The translations under genes and the position numbers were made by a program. The notes under the pieces were generated by a model. That model was not told where the DNA came from. It made no database searches and saw only the letters and a list, made by a program, of their open reading frames with translations. 5,205 bases of DNA from Burkholderiales bacterium (GTDB taxonomy: Bacteria; Pseudomonadota; Gammaproteobacteria; Burkholderiales; Burkholderiaceae_C), in assembly GCA_947458895.1 (NCBI GenBank), contig CANHBY010000144.1, positions 1-5,205 of the forward strand, in the 5' to 3' direction. Positions 1-5,205 of the stretch are shown one piece after another (the first letter of the stretch is position 1; every line of letters starts with the position of its first letter).

Positions 1-286
1 CGTTGCAAATGCTCGCAATACCTACTGGTATTGCTGTGCTTTGCGCCTTGCAGCTCACTCCAATAGACCATTTTCTGCCCGACGACGACTTTCCGAACAC
101 GCCCAGGCGCGACGAGGAGTCATAGCTTGGGCTATGACGACGAGAAGCAACGACGCCAACGGGTTTGAGGGTCAGCGAGCAAGCGGCATTTGAGCCCTGG
201 CACGACACTAGTGGTCGATTGAGGTCAACTCCTAGAGGGAGACCCGCTGGCGTGAAACTCGTTGTCACCCTAAAAAGAGAGTGCAT
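1..286 (-). CDS. Doubtful open reading frame, C-terminus beyond left edge
   Basis: Read on the minus strand, an ATG at 286-284 opens a frame that stays open for 95 codons to the window edge, where it is cut. An AGGAG motif lies 5 nt upstream of this ATG (292-296), a well-placed Shine-Dalgarno sequence. The predicted product begins MHSLFRVTTSFTPAG and is rich in serine, with a run SSSGRKWS in its second half. I see no signal peptide, membrane segment or known motif, and I do not recognise the family. Against it: rare-type codons (AGG, ATA, CTA, AGA) are used more freely than in the neighbouring genes, and the frame crosses two perfect hairpins, which suits a non-coding repeat better than a gene. 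It could be a chance frame in intergenic or repeat DNA, a decayed gene, or a small orphan protein divergent from mutM. Confidence 0.2.
   Translation of the reverse strand, partial: MHSLFRVTTSFTPAGLPLGVDLNRPLVSCQGSNAACSLTLKPVGVVASRRHSPSYDSSSRLGVFGKSSSGRKWSIGVSCKAQSTAIPVGIASICN
15..34. repeat. Perfect 8-bp hairpin with 4-nt loop
   Basis: GCAATACC (15-22) and GGTATTGC (27-34) are exact reverse complements around the loop TACT. No T-run follows on either strand, so it does not look like a standard intrinsic terminator. It sits at the left end of the candidate structured element and overlaps the doubtful minus-strand frame. Confidence 0.7.
119..138. repeat. Second perfect 8-bp hairpin with 4-nt loop
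   Basis: GTCATAGC (119-126) and GCTATGAC (131-138) are exact reverse complements around the loop TTGG. Its dimensions match those of the hairpin at 15-34, while the sequence differs. Flanking DNA on both sides is rich in CGACGA-type repeats (for example 81-88 and 136-143). No T-run follows on either strand. Confidence 0.7.
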
Positions 287-291
287 GGATG

Positions 292-296
292 CTCCT
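292..296 (-). promoter_or_regulatory. Shine-Dalgarno sequence of the minus-strand frame
   Basis: The minus strand reads AGGAG here, separated by 5 nt from the ATG at 286-284. Spacing and sequence are good for a ribosome binding site. It is the main argument for taking the left-edge frame seriously, but a 5-nt match is easily produced by chance. Confidence 0.25.
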
Positions 297-316
297 GGTG
301 TTCCGAATTCAAGCTT

Positions 317-369
317 TCATCCCGAAGGATGATGCCCTCACCCATTCGGTGAATGGTCGTCGTGGGCAT
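317..369. other. Cluster of short hairpins
   Basis: TCATCC (317-322) pairs with GGATGA (327-332) around the loop CGAA. CCATTC (342-347) pairs with GAATGG (351-356) around GGT. ATGCCC (332-337) can pair with GGGCAT (364-369) and enclose the second hairpin. Each stem is only 6 bp, but their density suggests a folded transcript or the remains of a structured element. A chance cluster cannot be excluded. Confidence 0.35.
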
Positions 370-464
370 GACGCTCAGTATTTACGGAGGGTTGCCTGCG
401 GAAGATGGCGATTAGGTACTGTATTTGGGCTCATTCTATTGAGCTTTCCATGCTCGTCGCCGAG

Positions 465-524
465 CCTTAGGGCCTGTTAACACTAAAGATGCACTGGCAT
501 CTTTAGTGTTAACAGGCCCTAGGG
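465..524. repeat. Long near-perfect palindrome upstream of mutM
   Basis: The left arm (468-492) and right arm (497-521) are exact reverse complements over 25 bp, separated by only ACTG (493-496). One G-T wobble and two more G-C pairs extend the stem to 465-524. The arms begin GGGCCTGTTAACAC and are flanked by TTAG on the left and CTAG on the right. A stem this long is not chance. It has no T-run on either side, so it is not a textbook intrinsic terminator. The best guesses are a very small palindromic mobile element, or two terminal inverted repeats of an insertion sequence left joined after loss of its middle. It lies 134 nt upstream of mutM and, if transcribed, would form a very stable hairpin. 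Confidence 0.9.
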
Positions 525-657
525 GGCAAGGCTGGCCGAGAATGTTGTTTTTGCTTTGGTGCTGCGTGCCGAGCGCCGAGTTCGGCTCTTCAGGAGAAAT
601 ACTCTCTCGTTGAGCCTGTCCGTTTACCTGCGCCAATGTTTTAAGAAAGAGCCCCCC

Positions 658-1494
658 ATGCCTGAGTTGCCTGAAGTGGAAGTCACGCGTCAGAGTTTCG
701 CTTCTCGAATTGTCGGGGCTCGCGTGTTGGGTCTGCGGTTGGGAAAGCCTTTGCGGTGGCCGCTGGGTTGTGAGCCCGGATCGCTGGTGGGTGGGGTGGT
801 TGGAGAGGTGGTGCGTCGTGGCAAATACCTTTGGCTTCCGCTGCACACCGCGGGGCAGGCTGGTGTCGCAACGGGTGGGCTGTTGATGCACCTGGGGATG
901 TCTGGCGCATTGAGTTTTGGCGCCTTGGGTGCACCTGGCGCGCACGATCACTTTGACTTGGAAACCTCGGCTGGCACTTTGAGGCTGAAGGACCCCCGAC
1001 GTTTTGGCGCTGTGGTTTGGTCCTCTGGGCTGGGCGTTGATCCGGCGGCCAAGCTCTTATCGAGGCTGGGTTTGGAGCCTTTTGATTCGGCATTTGATGG
1101 TGCGTATCTTCACCAAAAATTGAGGCGCCGCCGGCAGGCCATCAAGCTGGTCTTGCTGGGTGGCGACGTGGTCGTGGGGGCCGGAAACATCTACGCTTGT
1201 GAGGCCCTGTTTGACGCAGGCATCGACCCGCGGCTCCGCAGCGAGCGAATCAGCCGGCGGCGGGCGGATCTTTTGAGCGTGGCTGTGCGGGAAACTCTGG
1301 CCCGCGCTTTGGCTCTGGGTGGCTCTACCCTGCGCGACTTTCATGATGCGCATGGCATGGCCGGGGCCTTTCAGGATGAGGCTGGGGTTTATGGTCGGGA
1401 GGGGCAGGCTTGTCGCAAGTGCTCCACGCCTATCCGGCGCATCGTGCAGGCCCAGCGGTCGTCGTTTTTTTGCCCCCAATGTCAGCAAAGGTGA
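658..1494 (+). CDS. mutM: Formamidopyrimidine-DNA glycosylase (Fpg/MutM)
   Basis: This bifunctional DNA glycosylase and AP lyase removes 8-oxoguanine opposite C and ring-opened purines in base excision repair. The 278-aa product has the usual family length. It starts MPELPEVE, and after Met removal Pro is the catalytic N-terminal nucleophile, followed by the essential Glu. Also visible are the catalytic-type Lys in RRGKY (residue 56), the lesion-gap probes in HLGMSG (Met81) and DPRRFG (112-117), the helix-two-turn-helix region around [12 protein letters not shown] (174-185), and a C-terminal zinc finger with Cys252, Cys255, Cys272 and Cys275 (C-x2-C-x16-C-x2-C). The ATG at 658 is fixed by the need for Pro at position 2, although the frame is open upstream. 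AAGAAAGAG lies 6 nt before it. All key residues are present, so the enzyme should be active. The GTPase and mutY genes follow on the same strand. Confidence 0.98.
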   Translation: MPELPEVEVTRQSFASRIVGARVLGLRLGKPLRWPLGCEPGSLVGGVVGEVVRRGKYLWLPLHTAGQAGVATGGLLMHLGMSGALSFGALGAPGAHDHFDLETSAGTLRLKDPRRFGAVVWSSGLGVDPAAKLLSRLGLEPFDSAFDGAYLHQKLRRRRQAIKLVLLGGDVVVGAGNIYACEALFDAGIDPRLRSERISRRRADLLSVAVRETLARALALGGSTLRDFHDAHGMAGAFQDEAGVYGREGQACRKCSTPIRRIVQAQRSSFFCPQCQQR

Positions 1495-1580
1495 CTATCT
1501 TGGCATGTGGGTGCTGATGCAACACTTCAGCGGTAGGCCTTTTCTGGGCGATAGGGTTAACATCTGTATCAATTCTGACC

Positions 1581-3617
1581 ATGCCAAGAAGAGCCGTCAC
1601 CTTGGAACAGCAACTAACCGCCAACCTGATTCAGCCCTCTTTTAATCGTCGCCTCGATTCGTTGAGTGATTGGCGTGTTGGCCTGTGCGCCAAGATCGAA
1701 GAAATCTTGCGTTACCTGGAGGCGCACGATCTTGCTTCGGCGTCTTCTCGCGACATCCTGCTGAACATCCATCAAAGGTTGGCCAATGAGAAGTTAGTCA
1801 TTGCCTTTGTGGCGGAGTTCTCTCGTGGCAAGTCGGAGCTGATCAACGCGATATTTTTTGCCGATGTGGGCAAGAGGGTGTTGCCCGCGGCCCCTGGGCG
1901 CACCACGATGTGTCCGGTTGAGCTGGGCTTTGAGGCGGAAGAGCCCCCCATGCTGGCCCTCTTGCCCATTGAAAGCCGGCTGGAGGGGGCCTCGTTGGCT
2001 GAGCTTCGTCAGCAGCCCGACATGTGGCGGCGCATACCTCTGGCTTTGGATGACAGTGATGCGCTGGCACAGACTCTGCGTGAGGTCATGCTCACGCAGT
2101 GGGTCACTGAGGACAAGGCTCGTAGCCTGGGTTTTTGGGATGACGAGCGCTCTGATGACAACCCGCCTCGTAATGATGAGGGCTTGGTGGAAGTGCCGCA
2201 GTGGCGGCATGCGCTCATCAACTACCCCCATCCGTTGCTTCAGCAAGGCTTGGTGGTTCTTGACACCCCTGGGCTCAATGCGATTGGTGCAGAGCCTGAG
2301 TTGACCTTGAATTTGTTGCCCACGGCCCACGCTACATTGTTTATTTTGGCGGCCGATACAGGGGTGACCAAGTCTGATTTGACCATTTGGCGTGATCACC
2401 TGGGCAGTCATCCCCTGGCCCGTTATGTGGTGCTCAACAAGATCGATACCTTGGTTGACCCATTGGCTCGACCTGAAGAAGTGGAGGCCCAGATTGAGGC
2501 GCAGCGCTTAGCGACCGCCCGCACGCTGGATATGCCAGCAGCTCGGGTGTTTCCATTGTCTGCCCGTCAGGGTTTGGCGGCTCGTATTGCAGGCGACGAG
2601 GCTGCCCTGCAGGCGAGCCGGTTGCTCGCTCTGGAGCAGGCCTTGGGTGAGCAGCTGGTGCCGCAACGGCGCAAGATGCTCGAGGCCGTGGTGGCAGATG
2701 CGTCACATGATGTGCAGGCCCAGGTGGCGCGGCGTATTGGTGATGTTCGTCGGCAGATTGCCGAGCAAAGCCTGGAGCTCAATGGTTTGCGTGGCAAGAG
2801 CAGCAACAAGGTGCGCATGATGTTGGACCGTGTCCAAGCCGAGGCTGCTGAATTTGAACAGTGCACCACGCGTTTGCATGCGTTGCGAGTGATTCATGCA
2901 CGCATGGTCAAGGATGCGTTGGCTGATTTGTCCAGCGACCGCCTTCGCGAAGAGGTCGAGCAGATGCAGATGGCGATGAGTTCTTCCATCATGAATTTGG
3001 GCGCCAAGAAAGCCTTCTTGTCCTTGTGCGCGAATTTGCGCTTTCTTCTCGAGCGGGCTCACGGCCGGGGGCTGGAGATTCGAGACATGCTGGCCCCATC
3101 GTTCAGTCGGCTGAACGCAGAGTTCGGTTTTTCTCTCTCGTTGCAGCCAGGCCCTGATTCGATGCGCCTCAAAGACGATCTGGACTTGCTCGAGAAAAGC
3201 TATGTGCAGTACCTCGGTGTCACTCATGCCTTGAGGTTGTCTCAGCCTAAATTCATGGATCAGTTCCGCAGCATGTTGTTGTCGAAGCTGCGCATGGTTT
3301 TTGAGATGGCCAGTGGCGAGTTTGATATGTGGAATAAGTCGGCTTCAGCGCAAATTGATACGCAACTGCGTGAGCGGCGTCAGAGTTTCCGTAAACGTCG
3401 TGATGCGCTGGAGCGTATTCAGGTTGCTGCGGGGGAGTTGGAGCAGCGCATCATCGAGGTTGATGCCCAAGATGCTCACCTCAAGGCTCAACTTGAGTCT
3501 GTGACTGAAATGACCCGGGACTTGCGGGATCAGGCCTGTCAGCCTGGCTTGCAAGTATCAAACCTGCATATGGATCGTTTGCTCGGTGGAGCCCCAGAGG
3601 CCCAGTGGGCCCCTTGA
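1581..3617 (+). CDS. Dynamin-like large GTPase
   Basis: The 678-aa protein has an N-terminal helical stretch (about 1-70), a GTPase domain (about 71-335) and a long, mostly helical, charged C-terminal part with coiled-coil character (about 340-660). GTPase motifs visible: P-loop AEFSRGKS (78-85), switch I Thr in GRTTMCP (106-112), DTPG (228-231), NKID (286-289) and the G5-like SAR (327-329). The P-loop has Ala where the GxxxxGKS consensus has its first Gly. No clear transmembrane segment is seen. The LINA after the P-loop, the DTPG motif and the domain order place it in the dynamin family. Bacterial members typically bind and remodel membranes, but this subfamily's role is unknown to me. The ATG at 1581 has no good Shine-Dalgarno sequence; a TTG at 1602 follows AAGAAGAG by 8 nt and is an alternative start. 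The 86-nt gap after mutM holds no gene. The end overlaps mutY. Confidence 0.9.
   Translation: MPRRAVTLEQQLTANLIQPSFNRRLDSLSDWRVGLCAKIEEILRYLEAHDLASASSRDILLNIHQRLANEKLVIAFVAEFSRGKSELINAIFFADVGKRVLPAAPGRTTMCPVELGFEAEEPPMLALLPIESRLEGASLAELRQQPDMWRRIPLALDDSDALAQTLREVMLTQWVTEDKARSLGFWDDERSDDNPPRNDEGLVEVPQWRHALINYPHPLLQQGLVVLDTPGLNAIGAEPELTLNLLPTAHATLFILAADTGVTKSDLTIWRDHLGSHPLARYVVLNKIDTLVDPLARPEEVEAQIEAQRLATARTLDMPAARVFPLSARQGLAARIAGDEAALQASRLLALEQALGEQLVPQRRKMLEAVVADASHDVQAQVARRIGDVRRQIAEQSLELNGLRGKSSNKVRMMLDRVQAEAAEFEQCTTRLHALRVIHARMVKDALADLSSDRLREEVEQMQMAMSSSIMNLGAKKAFLSLCANLRFLLERAHGRGLEIRDMLAPSFSRLNAEFGFSLSLQPGPDSMRLKDDLDLLEKSYVQYLGVTHALRLSQPKFMDQFRSMLLSKLRMVFEMASGEFDMWNKSASAQIDTQLRERRQSFRKRRDALERIQVAAGELEQRIIEVDAQDAHLKAQLESVTEMTRDLRDQACQPGLQVSNLHMDRLLGGAPEAQWAP
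3596..3600 (+). promoter_or_regulatory. Ribosome binding site of mutY inside the GTPase gene
   Basis: AGAGG lies 4 nt upstream of the GTG at 3605 and 13 nt upstream of the alternative TTG at 3614. The spacing favours the GTG, although it is somewhat short. The site is within the last codons of the GTPase gene, as expected for translational coupling. Confidence 0.5.
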
Positions 3618-4690
3618 GCGAAGCGGGCAGTACGGGGGTCTTTTCTCACCGTGTCATTGAATGGCAGCGCGCGCATGGGCGCCATAGGCTGCCCTGGCAA
3701 AACACCCGCGACCCCTACCGTGTGTGGCTCTCAGAGATCATGCTTCAGCAGACTCAGGTGGCCACGGTGCTTGGCTACTACGATCGGTTCTTGCAGCGGT
3801 TTCCCGATGTGTTTGCGCTCGCCGCAGCTTCAAGTGATGACGTGCTGGCGCTTTGGAGTGGCTTGGGTTACTACAGCCGTGCGCGCAATCTGCACCGCTG
3901 TGCACAGGCTGTGGCACGTGACCATGGTGGCCGGTTTCCTCCCTGCGCCGCGCAGTTGCAGGAGCTGCCTGGCATTGGCCGATCCACGGCAGCAGCCATC
4001 GCTGCTTTTTGCTTTGGCGAACGGGTGGCGATCCTGGATGGCAATGTTAAAAGGGTGGTGTCGCGCGTGCTCGGATTCGGGGGCGACTTGAGTGTGGCTT
4101 CGCAGGAGCGAGCCCTCTGGAATGCCGCGACGGGTTTGCTCCCTGAGGCCAGTGTTGAGCGCTACACCCAGGGGCTGATGGACTTGGGGGCCACCATCTG
4201 CCTGGCTCGCCAGCCTTTATGCACAAGCTGTCCGGTGCAGCCTCTTTGCGTGGCGAAGGCAGAGGGTGAGCCTCAGCGTTACCCTGTCAAGACTAGACGG
4301 CTCAAGCGCAGCCGCCGAGAAAGCGTTTGGATATGGTTGCAGTGGAGAAACCAGATTTGGCTTTCTCAGCGGCCCGACAACGGTGTGTGGGCGCAGCTTT
4401 GGAGTTTGCCCGAGGTGGCTTCTCAGGCAGATTGGCAAGCACTGTGCCAACACTGGCCTGGAACACCACAGCAGCTTCCCACGTTTACCCATGTGCTGAC
4501 CCATCTGGACTGGACGCTGCATCCGGTGCGCTGGGGGCTGCCCGATGACCTTACCAGTGAGGCGCTGGATCGGATCATCGTTTCTTTAAATGCTCATCCT
4601 GGCCGCTGGTTCGGCGTGGACGAGGCGCTGCTGATTGGTTTGCCCGCGCCTTTGAAGAAGTTGATTTCATCGTTCAGGCTCGTTTGCTGA
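3605..4690 (+). CDS. mutY: Adenine DNA glycosylase (MutY)
   Basis: MutY removes adenine mispaired with 8-oxoguanine or guanine, preventing G:C to T:A transversions. The product is about 361 aa, a normal length. In order: catalytic Glu44 in SEIMLQQTQV, the helix-hairpin-helix LPGIG (121-125), catalytic Asp145 in ILDGNVKR, and the [4Fe-4S] cluster ligands Cys199, Cys206, Cys209 and Cys215 (C-x6-C-x2-C-x5-C). A NUDIX-like C-terminal domain that reads 8-oxoguanine follows; it includes RPDNGVWAQLWSLPE (256-270) and FTHVLTH (294-300), the counterpart of the FSH recognition loop. There is no ATG near the expected start. A GTG at 3605 gives a 13-nt overlap with the GTPase gene, and a TTG at 3614 would overlap its stop as TTGA; I prefer the GTG for its AGAGG. 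All catalytic and cluster residues are intact. It converges on the M48 gene 25 nt away. Confidence 0.97.
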   Translation: MGPLSEAGSTGVFSHRVIEWQRAHGRHRLPWQNTRDPYRVWLSEIMLQQTQVATVLGYYDRFLQRFPDVFALAAASSDDVLALWSGLGYYSRARNLHRCAQAVARDHGGRFPPCAAQLQELPGIGRSTAAAIAAFCFGERVAILDGNVKRVVSRVLGFGGDLSVASQERALWNAATGLLPEASVERYTQGLMDLGATICLARQPLCTSCPVQPLCVAKAEGEPQRYPVKTRRLKRSRRESVWIWLQWRNQIWLSQRPDNGVWAQLWSLPEVASQADWQALCQHWPGTPQQLPTFTHVLTHLDWTLHPVRWGLPDDLTSEALDRIIVSLNAHPGRWFGVDEALLIGLPAPLKKLISSFRLVC

Positions 4691-4715
4691 GCTCCAACGG
4701 TTTTTGCGGTGTGGT

Positions 4716-5205
4716 TCAGGTCGCCATGCGTGCCAGCGCCGCCAGCCTCTCGCTGGCCGGTGGGTGAGAATAGTAGAACCGAGCGTAGACCGGGTCTGGG
4801 GTGAGGGTGGCTGCGTTGTCTTCGTAGAGTTTAAGTAGCGCTGTGGCGAGGTCTTGGGGGGTGGTTTGGGTGCAGGCGTAAGCGTCTGCCTCGAATTCGT
4901 GACGTCGTGAAATGAAGGCTGACAGGGGCGCCACAAAGTAGCCCAGGACGGGTAGGCTCATGATGAACAGTAGCAGTGCCAGCGCATCGTTGGGGGCTGA
5001 CATGGAGGGGTGAACTCCCAAGCCTTGATAGAACCAAGCCTGTTTCGACAGCCAGCCCAGCAGCGCCAACCCTGCCAGGCTGATGGCAAACATGCTGAGC
5101 ATCCGCTTGAGGGTGTGGCGGCATTTGAAATGGCCCAATTCGTGTGCCAACACGGCCTCTACTTCAGGCGGGCTCAGCTTGTTGAGCAGGGTGTCAAAAA
5201 AAACC
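4716..5205 (-). CDS. M48-family (Ste24-like) membrane zinc metalloprotease, C-terminal part
   Basis: The stop codon is at 4718-4716, and 162 residues are visible before the right edge cuts off the N-terminus. The visible part starts VFFDTLLNKLSPPEVEAVLA, leading into the zinc-binding HELGH (about visible residues 21-25, near 5144-5130). Two hydrophobic segments follow (about 38-52 and 74-98), then RRHEFEADAYA, whose ExxxD supplies the third zinc ligand Glu and the conserved Asp. The C-terminus carries HPPASERLAALA, common in the family. M48 proteases are integral membrane peptidases; the eukaryotic relative Ste24 cleaves prenylated proteins, and bacterial relatives act in membrane protein quality control. 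The exact substrate here is not predictable. The GTG at 5153 is an internal Val codon, not the start, because the frame and family similarity continue to the edge. Confidence 0.93.
   Translation of the reverse strand, partial: VFFDTLLNKLSPPEVEAVLAHELGHFKCRHTLKRMLSMFAISLAGLALLGWLSKQAWFYQGLGVHPSMSAPNDALALLLFIMSLPVLGYFVAPLSAFISRRHEFEADAYACTQTTPQDLATALLKLYEDNAATLTPDPVYARFYYSHPPASERLAALARMAT

Larger units (their letters stand above)
6..192. repeat. Candidate structured intergenic repeat with inverted ends
   Basis: The stretch is bounded by an imperfect inverted repeat. CAAATGC at 6-12 is the complement of GCATTTG at 186-192, and GCTCGC at 11-16 is the complement of GCGAGC at 175-180, with a few extra bases in the right arm. 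Between the ends lie two perfect 8-bp stems, each with a 4-nt loop (15-34 and 119-138). Such a nested layout suggests a repetitive intergenic element, a small non-autonomous mobile element, or a structured RNA, but only one copy is visible, so repetition in the genome is inferred. The left part may continue beyond the window. Confidence 0.35.
287..657. other. Gene-free region upstream of mutM
   Basis: I find no credible gene here. A plus-strand frame at 289-480 has no family resemblance and runs into the large palindrome. The region holds a cluster of short hairpins (317-369), the long palindrome (465-524) and the mutM leader (525-657). No tRNA, rRNA or riboswitch was recognised. The mutM promoter should lie here, but I see no pair of -35 and -10 boxes good enough to annotate. 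A purine-rich AAGAAAGAG at 643-651, 6 nt before the mutM ATG, is the likely mutM ribosome binding site. Confidence 0.6.

Noticed and set aside
305..316. Adjacent EcoRI and HindIII sites (GAATTC then AAGCTT), with a SpeI site at 207-212, as a sign of vector contamination
   Set aside because: No other polylinker sites or vector sequence surround them, and the sequence continues into mutM with no visible junction. Coincidence is more likely.
289..480. Plus-strand 63-codon frame upstream of mutM
   Set aside because: No recognisable motif or adequate ribosome binding site, and its end lies inside the palindrome. A 15-codon frame starting at 285 was dismissed for the same reasons.
465..524. Palindrome as a standard intrinsic terminator
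   Set aside because: Neither strand has a run of T after the stem, and the stem is far longer than typical terminators. It also has no clear gene just upstream to terminate on the plus strand.
556..657. Upstream TTG start extending MutM by 34 residues
   Set aside because: MutM needs Pro directly after the initiator Met for catalysis, and the ATG at 658 gives exactly that with a suitable ribosome binding site.
436..951. Minus-strand frame of 171 codons across the palindrome and the start of mutM
   Set aside because: It is antisense to the well-supported mutM gene, and its composition (many Gln, His, Pro, Arg) is typical of a reverse-frame shadow.
1547..1565. GGTTAACATCT near the GTPase start as a copy of the palindrome arm
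   Set aside because: The shared part is little more than GTTAACA, too short to infer common origin.
4691..4715. Bidirectional terminator between mutY and the M48 gene
   Set aside because: The 25-nt gap has a short T-run but no convincing GC-rich stem, so no terminator is called.
1..5205. CRISPR array, tRNA or rRNA genes, transposase genes
   Set aside because: No regularly spaced direct repeats, no recognisable RNA gene, and no transposase-like translation were found on either strand.

Overview
The window looks like chromosomal DNA of a betaproteobacterium, most likely Burkholderiales and possibly Comamonadaceae. This rests on the moderately GC-rich codon use, the protein sequences, and a mutM / dynamin-like GTPase / mutY arrangement that I associate with that group from memory; no database search was possible.

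Layout. (1) Positions 1 to about 657 hold no recognisable gene but are unusually rich in inverted repeats: two 8-bp stems with 4-nt loops (15-34 and 119-138) inside a stretch with imperfect inverted ends (6-16 and 175-192), a cluster of short hairpins (317-369), and a near-perfect palindrome with a 25-bp uninterrupted stem (core 468-521, extendable to 465-524). A minus-strand open frame with a good Shine-Dalgarno sequence (start at 286) runs off the left edge; its reality is doubtful. (2) mutM (658-1494, +) encodes formamidopyrimidine-DNA glycosylase. (3) After an 86-nt gap comes a 678-aa dynamin-like large GTPase (1581-3617, +). (4) mutY (3605-4690, +) encodes the adenine glycosylase; its likely GTG start lies inside the end of the GTPase gene. 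(5) A convergent minus-strand gene, cut by the right edge, encodes the C-terminal part of an M48-family membrane metalloprotease (4716-5205).

How they fit together. MutM excises 8-oxoguanine opposite C, and MutY excises A misincorporated opposite 8-oxoguanine, so the two are the glycosylase halves of the GO repair system. The GTPase lies between them on the same strand and overlaps mutY, so at least the GTPase and mutY are probably cotranscribed and translationally coupled. Whether the GTPase has any role in genome maintenance is unknown. The M48 protease probably acts in membrane protein quality control and appears unrelated to the repair genes.

The core genes are ordinary. The parts worth a second look are the palindrome-rich region upstream of mutM and the position of the dynamin-like GTPase between two repair glycosylases.
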